A stretch of 62,000 bases of DNA from Branchiostoma floridae (GCF_000003815.2 NC_049996.1:1412833-1474832), one strand, 5' to 3'. Shown: positions 32,001-36,910, counted from the first letter of the stretch. Numbers and translations are program-made. The notes: a model not told the origin generated them from the letters alone.

Positions 32001-33561
32001 AATTAAGCCTTTTACAGTACTTTATGCCAAAAATTTCACTTGGATCATTTTACCAACTATCTTATGCCTATCTATACCAAATGTTACTCATACCAGGGTA
32101 CAGGCGTGCAAAATATACCGTTATAAGACCGTCAACAACAGTCGCACGGAGCTAACAGCGCAGCGAAAATACCATCGCTAGCGTTTCAACTTCGGATAAC
32201 AAGTTATAAGTACTGTTGAACTCAGTAACGTTAAAGTTTGTTTTTAGTTGCCTTTGACGGTTTGACCTGAAATAGTGTTACGCTAAACTCCTGAAGAGAA
32301 GTTAAGTGACTGCTGCGATTATCATAGATATGCCCCTAAGAACTGATACAATATAAAGCCTTCTGAATAGTCTAAAATGCGAGAGCCTTAGGCGGGCTTC
32401 GCTCCCACTGGCGGGAACACTGCTATATACGGGATCATGAGGCCCCGCTTATGAATATTAATTAGCCTTTGGCCTCCTCTTCGCTGATTGGCTAGGTCTT
32501 TGATTCAATTAACTCTCCGGCTGACGCGCACAGGTGTGGCTCTGTGCGGGGTCACGGAAGGTCACGTCAGGAGGCCAAAAGAAAACAAATTTCCCCTCAG
32601 AAAAGTGCCAAAATTAATCATTTTAAAGTTGTTTATGTCAAAAATTTTACTTGAATCTTGTTACCAAGTATCTAATGCCTATCTATACCAAATTTCAGGT
32701 CATTTAATTGTAATACCAGGGTACAGGAGCCAAAAGTGTCCTTTTTTGGTCAAAAATTGGCCAAAAATCGCAAAAATAAGCATTTTGTTGCACTGTACAC
32801 CAAAAGTGTTATTGAATTTATATGAAGGGATTATCAAGGCACATCTGTGTCAAATTTCAGCTCATTCGGTTGCAATACCAAGGTACAGGAGCCAAAAGTG
32901 TCCTTTTTTGGTCAAAAATTGGTAAAAAAATCGCAAAAATAAGCATTTTGTTGTACTGTACACCAAAAGTGTTATTGAATTTATATGAAGAGATTATCAA
33001 GGCACATCTCTGTCAAATTTCAGCTCATTTGGTTGTAATACCAGGGTACAGGGGCCAAAAGTGTCCTTTTTTGGTCAAAAATTGGTCAAAAAATCGCAAA
33101 AATAAGCATTTTGTTGTACTGTACACCAAAAGTGTTATCAAATTCATATGGGGGCATTATTAAGGCACATCTCTGTCAAATTTCAGCTCATTTGATTGTA
33201 ATACCAGGGTACAGGGGCCAAAATATACAGTTTTGGTCTAAAATTGACCAAAAAATCTCAATAAAATCATTTTAGAGGCAGATATGAAAAAACTGAGAAA
33301 AAAGCATCAAGGTATTGGCCCATTCTACCCCTGTGCCAAATTTCAGGTCATTCGTTCCAGGAACGGCGGAGATGAATCACTTTGAAGATTTGACAGGAGA
33401 AAGAAGAAAGAAACATTACGAATACAATATATTTCACCATACTATGTATGGCTGAAATATAACAAGTAAGACCATTTCTCACCTTCAGGTAGAAGGGGTT
33501 GGGTAATGAAGATTAGCATCAGACTGATAGCCCACAGTCCAAAGCCTCGTCTGGTGTCCAT
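1..33561 (-). CDS. Gene model: secreted mosaic serine protease (signal peptide, kringles, Pro/Thr stalk, LDLa, trypsin, CUB, discoidin-like), 40 exons, 3' partial
   Basis: Spliced gene of about 2686 codons within the window. Every exon has AG and GT borders and compatible phases: phase 1 at all module borders, with other phases only inside the protease (phases 0, 2, 1, 1) and inside CUB domains (phase 2). Approximate residues: signal 1-26, kringle 27-107, Pro/Thr repeat 108-818, LDLa1-3 819-929, protease 930-1197, CUB1-2 1198-1431, LDLa4-9 1432-1670, linker and two kringles 1671-1840, CUB3 1841-1958, linker-kringle 1959-2050, CUB4 2051-2168, linker-kringle 2169-2260, LDLa10-15 2261-2495, discoidin-like 2496-2638, LDLa16 from 2639 on. 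No stop was found, so the gene continues to the left. It could instead be two or more adjacent genes, because read-through of two donors (near 20840 and 674) meets stops. Strong donors and matching phases favour one gene. Confidence 0.7.
222..395. repeat. Dispersed repeat, copy 1
   Basis: Shares ACCGGGTCC.GG.TTCAT.TTAAGTCC, the GGGCTACG block, CGCCCGAAA and a CAATTG end with 61320-61615, in the same orientation. It lies in the intron between exons 39 and 40. Class unknown. Confidence 0.6.
733..1161 (-). CDS. Exon 39: discoidin-like (F5/8 type C-like) domain
   Basis: 143 codons in one exon, phase 1-1, acceptor CACTTTTCAG, donor GCA G|GTACGT. It begins [19 protein letters not shown] and contains [58 protein letters not shown] and VDVGFYG, the order of strands in galactose-binding-like beta sandwiches. 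The usual F5/8C terminal Cys pair is absent. Reading through the donor gives about 20 more residues, then TAG at 674-676, so a C-terminus here is an alternative. Confidence 0.8.
1440..1556 (-). CDS. Exon 38: LDLa domain 15
   Basis: 39 codons, phase 1-1, acceptor TTTTCCGAAG, donor G|GTGAGAAG. It codes [25 protein letters not shown] and QGEDESDC. Confidence 0.87.
2290..2418 (-). mobile_element. tRNA-derived SINE
   Basis: On the minus strand TAGCGCAACGG (A-box-like) and GAGTTTGAACCC (B-box-like) are followed by a body with GGCAATTTACACGACTTTCC. The same body follows the tRNA-like head at 24787-24920. There is no credible tRNA cloverleaf. Confidence 0.6.
2564..2680 (-). CDS. Exon 37: LDLa domain 14
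   Basis: 39 codons, phase 1-1, acceptor TTTTCCCTAG, donor G|GTGAGC. It codes [25 protein letters not shown] and QGEDESDC. Confidence 0.88.
2795..2870 (-). pseudogene. Decayed LDLa exon
   Basis: Acceptor TTTTCACAAG, then [16 protein letters not shown] and YWCNWMS, after which the LDLa pattern and the donor are lost. Sister of the remnant at 4592-4673. Confidence 0.7.
3193..3249 (-). pseudogene. Truncated LDLa exon (3' half only)
   Basis: It keeps [16 protein letters not shown] and a donor (G|GTAAGC), but the first half and the acceptor are missing. The sequence runs directly into intron sequence like that near 3920 (AGTTTTATT.TGACCC). A deletion fused intron to mid-exon, so it is not usable as an exon. 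Confidence 0.75.
3397..3513 (-). CDS. Exon 36: LDLa domain 13
   Basis: 39 codons, phase 1-1, acceptor TTTTTCCAAG, donor G|GTGAGC. It codes [25 protein letters not shown] and QGEDELEC. Confidence 0.87.
3645..3761 (-). CDS. Exon 35: LDLa domain 12
   Basis: 39 codons, phase 1-1, acceptor GTTTTTTCAAG, donor G|GTGAGC. It codes [25 protein letters not shown] and QAEDELNC. It is the intact member of the sub-type whose other copies (4592-4673, 2795-2870) are broken. Confidence 0.87.
4068..4184 (-). CDS. Exon 34: LDLa domain 11
   Basis: 39 codons, phase 1-1, acceptor TTTTCCCAAG, donor G|GTGAGC. It codes [25 protein letters not shown] and QGEDESDC. Almost identical to exon 37. Confidence 0.88.
4346..4465 (-). 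CDS. Exon 33: LDLa domain 10
   Basis: 40 codons, phase 1-1, acceptor TTTTCCCAAG, donor G|GTGAGC. It codes [26 protein letters not shown] and QGEDESDC. Confidence 0.88.
4592..4673 (-). pseudogene. Decayed LDLa exon
   Basis: After a plausible acceptor (TTTCGCAAG) it reads [16 protein letters not shown], then DYCCNGESL and a TAG stop. The third Cys is Phe, the second half is lost and no donor remains. It is homologous to exon 35 and to the remnant at 2795-2870. Confidence 0.7.
4815..5057 (-). CDS. Exon 32: kringle K1 (unit A)
   Basis: 81 codons, phase 1-1, acceptor CTACCTTTAG, donor G|GTAAGGTC. It has [27 protein letters not shown] and [13 protein letters not shown]. Asp55, Asp57, Trp62, Tyr64, Arg71 and Trp72 match lysine-binding kringles of plasminogen. 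Confidence 0.9.
5720..5752 (-). CDS. Exon 31: 11-residue linker microexon (unit A)
   Basis: 33 bp, phase 1-1, acceptor CCATGACAG, donor G|GTGAGTAG, coding about [11 protein letters not shown]. Small Pro/Ala hinge between CUB4 and kringle K1. Confidence 0.7.
6046..6158 (-). CDS. Exon 30: CUB domain 4, second half (unit A)
   Basis: 113 bp, phase 2 to 1, acceptor GATTTCTAG, donor ACA G|GTAAGGAA. It codes [29 protein letters not shown]. Confidence 0.88.
6318..6558 (-). CDS. Exon 29: CUB domain 4, first half (unit A)
   Basis: 241 bp, phase 1 to 2, acceptor CCTCCGTAG, donor CAG AG|GTAAAAG. It codes [49 protein letters not shown]. It differs from exon 25 by a few codons only. Confidence 0.88.
6620..7860 (-). 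mobile_element. LINE fragment A (non-LTR retrotransposon ORF2 C-terminus)
   Basis: Minus-strand decayed frames read [32 protein letters not shown] and LKERQNWV, and then a zinc-knuckle-like [17 protein letters not shown] (as seen in copy B), as in the C-terminal zf-RVT region of L1-like reverse transcriptases. The T-run at 6627-6639 on the plus strand is the poly-A end. It is 5'-truncated and frameshifted. Confidence 0.8.
7950..8192 (-). CDS. Exon 28: kringle K2 (unit B)
   Basis: 81 codons, phase 1-1. [12 protein letters not shown] and [13 protein letters not shown] keep both Asp55 and Asp57 and the Trp/Tyr/Arg of a lysine-binding site. Nearly identical to K1, K3 and K4. Confidence 0.9.
8856..8888 (-). 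CDS. Exon 27: 11-residue linker microexon (unit B)
   Basis: 33 bp, phase 1-1, acceptor CACGAAAG, donor G|GTTAGTAG, coding about [11 protein letters not shown]. Acceptor and donor are weaker than in units A and D (GAAAG, GTTAG), so skipping is possible; the frame would survive. Confidence 0.65.
8970..9433 (-). mobile_element. Retrotransposon fragment inserted in unit B
   Basis: Present in unit B only; units A and D continue from CTACAAATTG straight to GGCCGTATTG. A minus-strand frame contains [14 protein letters not shown], like the C-terminal (S/T)LRIP..K..GKR(T/S)F motif of CR1-type LINE reverse transcriptases, but it breaks off after it. A post-duplication insertion is inferred. Confidence 0.5.
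9626..9738 (-). CDS. Exon 26: CUB domain 3, second half (unit B)
   Basis: 113 bp, phase 2 to 1, acceptor GATTTCTAG, donor ACA G|GTAAGGAC. It codes [21 protein letters not shown] and GFQFSYTG. It differs from exon 30 at several codons after TSD. Confidence 0.88.
9896..10136 (-). CDS. Exon 25: CUB domain 3, first half (unit B)
   Basis: 241 bp, phase 1 to 2, acceptor CCTCCGTAG, donor CAG AG|GTAAAAG. It codes [42 protein letters not shown] and FLTIYDGG. Confidence 0.88.
10200..11440 (-). mobile_element. LINE fragment B, duplicated copy of A
   Basis: Same insertion carried by duplication unit B. The frame at 10447-10704 gives [20 protein letters not shown] and EHLFLKCKG; the frame at 11053-11331 gives KLPSFYKQI and AWQRANKDS. 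Small indels differ from copy A. Confidence 0.8.
11539..11781 (-). CDS. Exon 24: kringle K3 (duplication unit C)
   Basis: 81 codons, phase 1-1, same borders as K4. [12 protein letters not shown] carries Glu at position 57. No linker or CUB exon lies between K4 and K3, so the model has two kringles in direct succession. Phase is kept because both are 1-1. Confidence 0.88.
12076..12960 (-). mobile_element. LINE fragment C, duplicated copy lacking its 3' end
   Basis: The sequence is colinear with copies A and B but begins at the zf-RVT region ([24 protein letters not shown]); the 3'-most ~350 bp was lost in the deletion that formed unit C. Confidence 0.8.
13047..13289 (-). CDS. Exon 23: kringle K4 (duplication unit D)
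   Basis: 81 codons, phase 1-1, acceptor CTACCTTTAG, donor G|GTAAGGTC. It codes [47 protein letters not shown]. Lysine-site residues Asp55, Trp62, Tyr64, Arg71 and Trp72 are kept, but position 57 is Glu instead of Asp. Confidence 0.9.
13958..13981 (-). CDS. Exon 22: 8-residue linker microexon
   Basis: 24 bp, phase 1-1, acceptor CCATGACAG, donor G|GTGAGTAG. It codes roughly DATATPEE. It is homologous to the 33-bp linkers of exons 27 and 31 but shorter by three codons. It joins LDLa9 to the next kringle. Confidence 0.7.
14352..14468 (-). CDS. Exon 21: LDLa domain 9
   Basis: 39 codons, phase 1-1, acceptor TTTTCAAAG, donor G|GTGAGC. It codes [25 protein letters not shown] and YSDDETDC. More diverged than exons 17-20. 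It sits next to the breakpoint of the kringle/CUB duplication near 14240. Confidence 0.88.
14673..14792 (-). CDS. Exon 20: LDLa domain 8
   Basis: 40 codons, phase 1-1, acceptor TTTTCCAAG, donor G|GTGAGTA. It codes [26 protein letters not shown] and QGEDESNC. Confidence 0.88.
14963..15082 (-). CDS. Exon 19: LDLa domain 7
   Basis: 40 codons, phase 1-1, acceptor TTTTCCAAG, donor G|GTGAGC. It codes [26 protein letters not shown] and QGEDESNC. Very close to exon 20. Confidence 0.88.
15405..15524 (-). CDS. Exon 18: LDLa domain 6
   Basis: 40 codons, phase 1-1, acceptor TTTTTTCAAG, donor G|GTGAGC. It codes [26 protein letters not shown] and QGEDESNC. Its flanking introns resemble those of exon 19, so the two arose by local duplication. 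Confidence 0.88.
15832..15951 (-). CDS. Exon 17: LDLa domain 5
   Basis: 40 codons, phase 1-1, acceptor TTTCTTAAG, donor G|GTGAGC. It codes [25 protein letters not shown] and QGEDESNC. Six cysteines intact. Confidence 0.88.
16598..16717 (-). CDS. Exon 16: LDLa domain 4
   Basis: 40 codons, phase 1-1, acceptor TTTTTTAAAG, donor G|GTAAGTCC. It codes [26 protein letters not shown] and PQAEDEMDC. Six cysteines and the acidic calcium-site end are intact. Confidence 0.88.
17004..17054. repeat. (AT)n microsatellite
   Basis: About 25 uninterrupted AT units in the intron between CUB2 and LDLa4. Confidence 0.95.
17365..17687. mobile_element. MITE-like element with terminal inverted repeats
   Basis: Left end AAGGGCACAGTATGCCTTAC is mirrored by right end AAGGGCACAACCTGTCGTAC (reverse complement), followed by GTGCAAA/GTGCAATT. 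About 320 bp, no transposase. It is GC-richer than the flanks. Confidence 0.6.
17784..17896 (-). CDS. Exon 15: CUB domain 2, second half
   Basis: 113 bp, phase 2 to 1, acceptor TGATTTCCAG, donor ACA G|GTAAAG. It codes [30 protein letters not shown]. It lacks cysteine and ends in phase 1, ready for an LDLa exon. Confidence 0.88.
18027..18264 (-). CDS. Exon 14: CUB domain 2, first half
   Basis: 238 bp, phase 1 to 2, acceptor CCTTCCCTCAG, donor CAG AG|GTAATT. It codes [40 protein letters not shown] and YLTIYDGDN. Two cysteines only, as in the other CUBs here. Confidence 0.88.
18876..18994 (-). CDS. Exon 13: CUB domain 1, second half
   Basis: 119 bp, phase 2 to 1, acceptor TTTATTTCCAG, donor ACA G|GTGCATG. 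It codes [20 protein letters not shown] and WGFQFHYTG, the closing strands of a CUB fold. There is no cysteine, so the second CUB disulfide is absent. Confidence 0.88.
19168..19340. mobile_element. MITE-like repeat (CCTGTCTATAG family)
   Basis: Begins ACAGTCAAACCTGTCTATAG and has several internal GGCCACTAT.GACAGGTGGCC units in both orientations. Related pieces occur at 30820-30865 and 41206-41370. Confidence 0.55.
19590..19821 (-). CDS. Exon 12: CUB domain 1, first half
   Basis: 232 bp, phase 1 to 2, acceptor ACGCACAACAG, donor CTG AG|GTAATG. It codes [41 protein letters not shown] and YLTIYDGD. Only the first CUB disulfide pair (CGG and TCEW) is present. Confidence 0.88.
20864..21004 (-). 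CDS. Exon 11: protease C-terminal part
   Basis: 141 bp, phase 1-1, acceptor CCAATACAG, donor A|GTAAGTAC. It codes [34 protein letters not shown]. Ser214-Trp215-Gly216 and Gly226 agree with a trypsin-like pocket. Reading through the donor meets TAA near 20837 after ten codons, giving a possible shorter secreted form ending at the protease. The consensus donor and a matching CUB exon favour splicing. Confidence 0.9.
21696..21833. repeat. (CCAAA)n pentanucleotide repeat beside a splice donor
   Basis: About 27 units with a few CAAGC variants in the middle. On the transcript strand it is (TTTGG)n, starting within three bases of the donor of the catalytic-serine exon. Confidence 0.95.
21836..22015 (-). 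CDS. Exon 10: protease, catalytic serine and S1 aspartate
   Basis: 180 bp, phase 1-1, acceptor TCAAATAG, donor GCA G|GTGGGT. It codes [42 protein letters not shown]. Ser195 is in GDSGSP, and Asp189 six residues earlier predicts cleavage after Arg or Lys. The donor is directly followed on the transcript by a (TTTGG)n tract; read-through would stay open for a long stretch. Confidence 0.92.
22632..22915 (-). CDS. Exon 9: protease, catalytic aspartate
   Basis: 284 bp, phase 2 to 1, acceptor ATTTTCCAG, donor G|GTACGTAC. It codes [37 protein letters not shown] and TTGWGET. Asp102 is in DIALVKL. ACLED carries the Cys expected to bond to the propeptide. Confidence 0.92.
23388..23491 (-). CDS. Exon 8: protease, catalytic histidine
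   Basis: 104 bp, phase 0 to 2, acceptor TTGCTTAAG, donor CG|GTAAAG. It codes [32 protein letters not shown]. His57 lies in TAAHC, and Cys42 and Cys58 are present. The exon continues exactly from WPWQ. Confidence 0.92.
24370..24464 (-). CDS. Exon 7: protease propeptide and activation site
   Basis: 95 bp, phase 1 to 0, acceptor TTACTTGTAG, donor CAG|GTTAGT. It codes SIGCGLRN, then GQSR|IVGG and HGAWPWQ. R|IVGG is the trypsin-type activation cleavage. The Cys before it can pair with the chain Cys in exon 9 (ACLED, position 122 in chymotrypsin numbering), keeping the N-terminal modules attached after cleavage. A GTT donor after WPWQ at phase 0 is a common intron position in this family. Confidence 0.9.
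24787..24920 (-). mobile_element. tRNA-derived SINE
   Basis: Minus-strand head GGCGTAACTGGTAGAGCG (A box) and GAGTTCGATTCCC (B box) followed by GCCCTTGGAAAAGGCACTTA. The tRNA-like part is better preserved than at 2290-2418, but the SINE body follows it, so it is called a SINE rather than a tRNA gene. Confidence 0.6.
25276..25395 (-). CDS. Exon 6: LDLa domain 3
   Basis: 40 codons, phase 1-1, acceptor ACTTCTGTAG, donor T|GTAAGATG. It begins GT, completing the previous Cys codon, and contains [23 protein letters not shown] and DGSDEDNC. It is the last module before the protease activation region. Confidence 0.9.
25937..26038 (-). CDS. Exon 5: LDLa domain 2
   Basis: 34 codons, phase 1-1, acceptor TTGATTCAG, donor T|GTGAGTAT. 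It reads [13 protein letters not shown], then [17 protein letters not shown]. The sixth cysteine codon is split by the intron (T at the exon end, GT from exon 6), which supports joining exons 5 and 6. Confidence 0.9.
26643..26753 (-). CDS. Exon 4: LDLa domain 1
   Basis: 37 codons, phase 1-1, acceptor TTTTGCAG and donor G|GTAAGTG. Six cysteines in CPDMYMC, GEC, YRCDG, YQC and DEDDC. The acidic end (DESDEDDC) is the calcium cage of LDLa folds. It starts the three-LDLa block just before the protease. Confidence 0.9.
27202..29334 (-). CDS. Exon 3: Pro/Thr/Gln/Asn-rich heptad repeat (mucin-like stalk)
   Basis: One 2133-bp exon, 711 codons, phase 1-1 (acceptor GGTAG|ACCC, donor ACG G|GTAAAT). It is about 100 tandem heptads of the type NPTQSPA, with variants [14 protein letters not shown] and DPTQSQT. 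The DNA unit is 21 bp. Ser and Thr are dense and next to Pro, as in O-glycosylated stalks, so an extended mucin-like spacer between the kringle and the LDLa/protease part is inferred. The frequent NPT is not an N-glycosylation sequon because Pro follows Asn. There is no Cys in the repeat. Both strands are open here because the repeat lacks stops; splice sites and phase select the minus strand. Confidence 0.85.
29520..29762 (-). CDS. Exon 2: N-terminal kringle domain
   Basis: 81 codons, phase 1-1, acceptor ...CCCCAAG and donor G|GTAAGG. It starts [12 protein letters not shown] and contains [25 protein letters not shown] and WEHCD, so the six kringle cysteines are present. It differs from the four later kringles: DPERQWEHC replaces DPDQRWEHC, which puts Gln where lysine-binding kringles have Arg71, so ligand binding may be weaker. 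Outside the duplicated block, this is the oldest-looking kringle of the gene. Confidence 0.9.
31360..32520. repeat. Two copies of a dispersed repeat in direct orientation
   Basis: Blocks 31360-31900 and 32110-32520 share CCGTCAACAA.AGTCGCACGG, TCTAAAATGC.AGAGC, TTATGAATATTAATTAGCC and CTTCGCTGATTGGCT in the same order. A related TTATGAATATTAAT segment is in the foldback element at 51.2 kb. Confidence 0.55.
32690..33270. repeat. Tandem repeat, unit about 163 bp, 3-4 copies
   Basis: GGTACAGG recurs at about 32720, 32882, 33045 and 33208 (spacing 162-163). Units share TGTCAAATTTCAGCTCATTT and AAAAATAAGCATTTTGTTG. The open frames here are a by-product of the repeat. Confidence 0.8.
33483..33561 (-). 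CDS. Exon 1: start codon and signal peptide
   Basis: ATG at 33561-33559 with A at -3 and G at +4. It begins MDTRRGFG, followed by a hydrophobic core ([11 protein letters not shown]) and a polar end (TQPLLPEG), a typical secretory signal of about 25 residues. The exon ends CCT GAA G before GTGAGAA (phase 1), which matches the phase of the kringle exon 3.7 kb downstream. It is the only signal-peptide exon seen for this gene. Confidence 0.8.
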
Positions 33562-33612
33562 GTTGGACAACGTCACTAGCTAGTCGAGAAGAACAGCAAT
33601 AGTATATATTTA
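33562..33612 (-). promoter_or_regulatory. Putative core promoter of the mosaic protease gene
   Basis: TATATA at 33603-33608, inside AAATATATAC on the minus strand, lies 42 bases before the start codon, a spacing that allows a short 5' leader of about 15-20 bases. No transcript start is known, so the TATA assignment is inference from position only. Confidence 0.3.
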
Positions 33613-33879
33613 GATACAATTCAATCTCTACAACAGGATATAAAAACGTTATTTACTTCTGGGCGTTTCACGTGACATCCATCTCTATTCTCCAGCGTCA
33701 CTAGAATGAACTAGTGGAAAAAAATCATCTAAGGCCAAAGCAAGTAAATTTTAATAATAATATGAGCGCGCTCTTTACCAGCGGACTGATTTCAGAAAGA
33801 AAGTCTTCTTTGGAGACTACCAGAATGAGCAAATGTAGCTTAATGATTATACTTGTAGAAAAGACACAAGTGAGGTAGC

Positions 33880-33900
33880 CATCATGGGATTGTAGTTCTA
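33880..33900 (-). promoter_or_regulatory. ZNF143/THAP11-like motif
   Basis: On the minus strand ACTACAATCCCATGATG resembles the ACTACAANTCCC core bound by ZNF143/THAP11 near vertebrate promoters. It is about 330 bases upstream of the start codon of the mosaic gene. The match is by eye. Confidence 0.3.
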
Positions 33901-33920
33901 GAAATGACACTTGTTAGATA

Positions 33921-34365
33921 GTTGTAAAAGTGGAACCAATATGGAGGCCATGAGTGTAATTGTTGAAGGAAAACTGGATGGATAGTTGTAAAAGTGGAAC
34001 CAATATGGAAGCCATGAGTGTAGTTGTTGAAGTAAAACTGGATGGATAGTTGTAAAAGTGGAACCAATATGGAGGCCATGAGTGTAGTTGTTGAACTAAA
34101 ACTGGATGGATAGTTGTAAAAGTGGAACCAATATGGAAGCCATGAGTGTAGTTGTTGAACTAAAACTGGATGGATAGTTGTAAAAGTGGAACCAATATGG
34201 AGGCCATGAGTGTAATTGTTGAAGGAAAACTGGATGGATAGTTGTAAAAGTGGAACCAATATGGAAGCCATGAGTGTAGTTGTTGAACTAAAACTGGATG
34301 GATAGTTGTAAAAGTGGAACCAATATGGAAGCCATGAGTGTATTTGGTAAATGATACCAGTCTAC
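33921..34365. repeat. 64-bp minisatellite, 7 copies
   Basis: GTTGTAAAAGTGGAACCAAT recurs at 33921, 33985, 34049, 34113, 34177, 34241 and 34305, exactly 64 bp apart. Copies alternate in a few positions (GGAGGCC/GGAAGCC; GAAGGAAAAC/GAACTAAAAC), suggesting higher-order duplication. It lies 0.4-0.8 kb upstream of the start codon of the mosaic gene. Confidence 0.95.
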
Positions 34366-36770
34366 TACACAAGAAGTGTCAATTTTACTATACACCAGCT
34401 CACGTCTTGACGTCCCGTCAATTCAAGGAATGAATGCCTTGTTGGCTTTGATGCCATGTTTCGTTGCTTCAATTCTTGTTGCAATGTTTAGTATGAAAAT
34501 TTAGCCATCTTGTTGTTTTACCCATCTTTTTTTCGCCATTGTTTTATTTTCGTAGTCTGCAGAGGATGCCAACTAAAGAATTTACGTGCTGTGGGCTGAG
34601 TAATAATCCTTGCAGTTCCATATCAAACTGCTAGGGCTCTTACCCGAATCCTTCATTTCATTAGAGTTTATCTCACACCCATAAAACAAAGACCACCGCA
34701 GGTCCAGAGGAAAATATACAAAAACTGTAAGTTCTGCTGCTGTAGCAAGGAAAATCGCTAGGGGCCGGGGCCAAAAATCGACTTTAACCGTCTTTTCTAA
34801 CACTCGGTACCGACTTATCAAATATCATTACAATCCATGAAGATGTTCTGAAGTTATACGGAAACACAGGGAATATGGCAGACAGTGAGACACACACATA
34901 AACACGCAAAACGATATTCATTTTTCATGCAGGTAACAAAACACGCATGTGGCTGCATATTTCTCCCGCACCGAAGTAATTAAGCGAGGCCCTGTCCATT
35001 TTACAGGCCAGCTAATAACCAGCACTCCCCTAAACAAGTCTTTATGAGAATGACTATGCTGGATATATGGAGAAGAATTTACCAGGGGAATGTGGCGTTT
35101 GTGTTTGTTTGTGTGTGTGTGTGTGTCTGTGTGTGTGTGTCTGTGTGTCTGTGTCTTGATAATCTTCCTTGATAATACGTCGAAATGAAATTATTAGTTT
35201 GGGGTGTCCCAACAACTCGTTATGATGTTGCAGGTAATTTGTCCATGTATAAAATTTGCCATTTTAGAATAAATTAGATGGAAGAATAGTGACCAAATTT
35301 CTGTATTCCAAGAGTCGTCAAACTTCACATTTCTTGTACCTTCCTAAATGTCCGATGGTCACTCTACCGCTTTCGTTAGCTTACCTACCGTTAGCGAGAA
35401 TTTATGCCCGACGTCGGTCATCCAAGCAGTTTTGGCGCCGCCATCTTACGCTAATAAACTACTTTAAACTTCTTGCACTTAAGTGCCCTATCCCAAGATG
35501 AGATAGTCTTCAACTTTTTTGTATCTCCCTAAATGTGTGATAGTCACTTACTGCTTGTCAAGCTTATCCCGACTACCGTTAGCGAGAAAATGAAACAGAA
35601 GTCGCAAAATCATAGACGGCGCTGTAGTGTACATTAGACTGGAAGCGCGTCCGGATTGTATTATTGTCGACACAGATGAGACGGCTTTGCGAAAAGTCTG
35701 GTGCACTTGTATCCCCCAAGAAATCATCAGAAAAGAACACTCGCTTCTGGAGTGGAGTGCCCCTTCAAAAGTTACTCATATTCCAACACAATTTTCAACA
35801 ATTCTAGCCGCTATTCTTAAAATGCCTGAATCCGTTATACTAGTAAACTCAGTAATACAAGTAAACTCAATGAAGTAAAGTTGCAAAAATGTATAAAATA
35901 AGCTAAAAACAAACTTACTGAGTTCTTGCAACGCCAGAACTCGGTGACGCCCCAACTCGGACGGGTGTTCTCTCAAAAATAAGGGTGCGGTCTAAACACG
36001 CAATCTGTTTTGTCCGATCGTCTTGTTTAACCAATCAGGGCGTCTGATAGGAATGCACTCGGTATGTTCGGCCTTCAGACATCCAATCAGCTTCTTCGTT
36101 TCAAAAACTGCACCGGCACGAGGTTTCCAGCTATCTATAAAGCTGAAATGCATAATTTAGTCAGGCATTTCTCGATAGACGGGATGAGAGATTGGAACGT
36201 CCATAACTTTCTGATTAAAATGTTTTATAGTCATGTTTGTGCTGCACACTCGGAAAGTTGTAGGGCATAAATTCTACATTCAGTATACAAGCTTCTGTTT
36301 TATACATCAACGTTGCAACCGGAATATTGTCTTTTCTACTTTAAAGTACATCAACTACTATGATATTTCCCCATTGATGAACAAAAAATATTTTAATTTT
36401 TTTTAGGAAAATTGTGTGTGTGTGCCTTATTGTGATATGAATTTTTAGAGCACCAACAAAAAGACTTCTTAAAAGTACCAATATCATAACATTATAGAAA
36501 CATTCAGCTTTCCAAGGTACTGGCATTTAATTAGACTTTTAATGATGTAATCTGCCCTGTATCTTCATTCTATTTTGTTTGACCCTTACGTTTTTCCTCA
36601 TGATCCCAATGATAAGCGACCTGCCGGTCGATTTGAGCTTCTCACGAATAAACAAAGATTCAAACAGAACATCCACATCTGCTTGAACATGCGGTTGCCA
36701 ATGGTTACGACCGCGACCACGCCTAAATTCCTTCCTACCCTTTGACCTATTACCCACAATGCTCCACGAT
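34366..36770. other. Intergenic stretch without recognised genes
   Basis: AT-rich sequence with an imperfect (GT)n tract at 35105-35155. Open frames are under 85 codons and show no family features. Confidence 0.5.
35105..35155. repeat. (GT)n microsatellite, interrupted by CT
   Basis: GTGTGTGT runs broken by three CT substitutions. Located in intergenic sequence. Confidence 0.9.
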
Positions 36771-36778
36771 TTGTTTAG

Positions 36779-36793
36779 TTCCAAGATGGCGGT
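36779..36793 (+). promoter_or_regulatory. YY1-type motif in the putative aminotransferase promoter
   Basis: CCAAGATGGCGGTTG matches the AAGATGGCGGC consensus of YY1, a factor that typically sits just downstream of transcription starts. It lies 118 bases before the proposed start codon, which supports a transcription start near 36770. Confidence 0.45.
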
Positions 36794-36910
36794 TGTTTAC
36801 ACCTGTTACAAAACGATAGTTATTTCCGTATGTTCTGTTGCACTTTTTCAGGATAATTAGACGACCTAAATGAGTTAATTGGGGAGAGCAACTATCTATG
36901 CAAGATTCTG

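Larger units (their letters stand above)
29763..33482 (-). other. Intron 1 of the mosaic gene
   Basis: 3.7 kb without recognisable exons. It holds a CCTGTCTATAG-family fragment near 30820-30865, a duplicated block containing TTATGAATATTAATTAGCC (around 31824 and 32450) and a 163-bp tandem repeat at its 5' end. Confidence 0.6.

Noticed and set aside
32488-33163. Plus-strand frames of 113-145 codons
   Set aside because: They come from the 163-bp noncoding tandem repeat and show no codon bias or domain.
33921-34365. CRISPR-like array
   Set aside because: Spacers are not unique; the whole 64-bp unit is repeated, and the context is eukaryotic.
33882-34372. Minus-strand frames with HIGSTFTTIHP repeats
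   Set aside because: By-product of the 64-bp minisatellite.
36539-36784. Minus-strand 81-codon basic frame (GRKEFRRGRGRNHW) divergent from the aminotransferase
   Set aside because: It starts with TTG, not ATG, with a stop just upstream. No splice support or family was seen. A divergent gene cannot be fully excluded.
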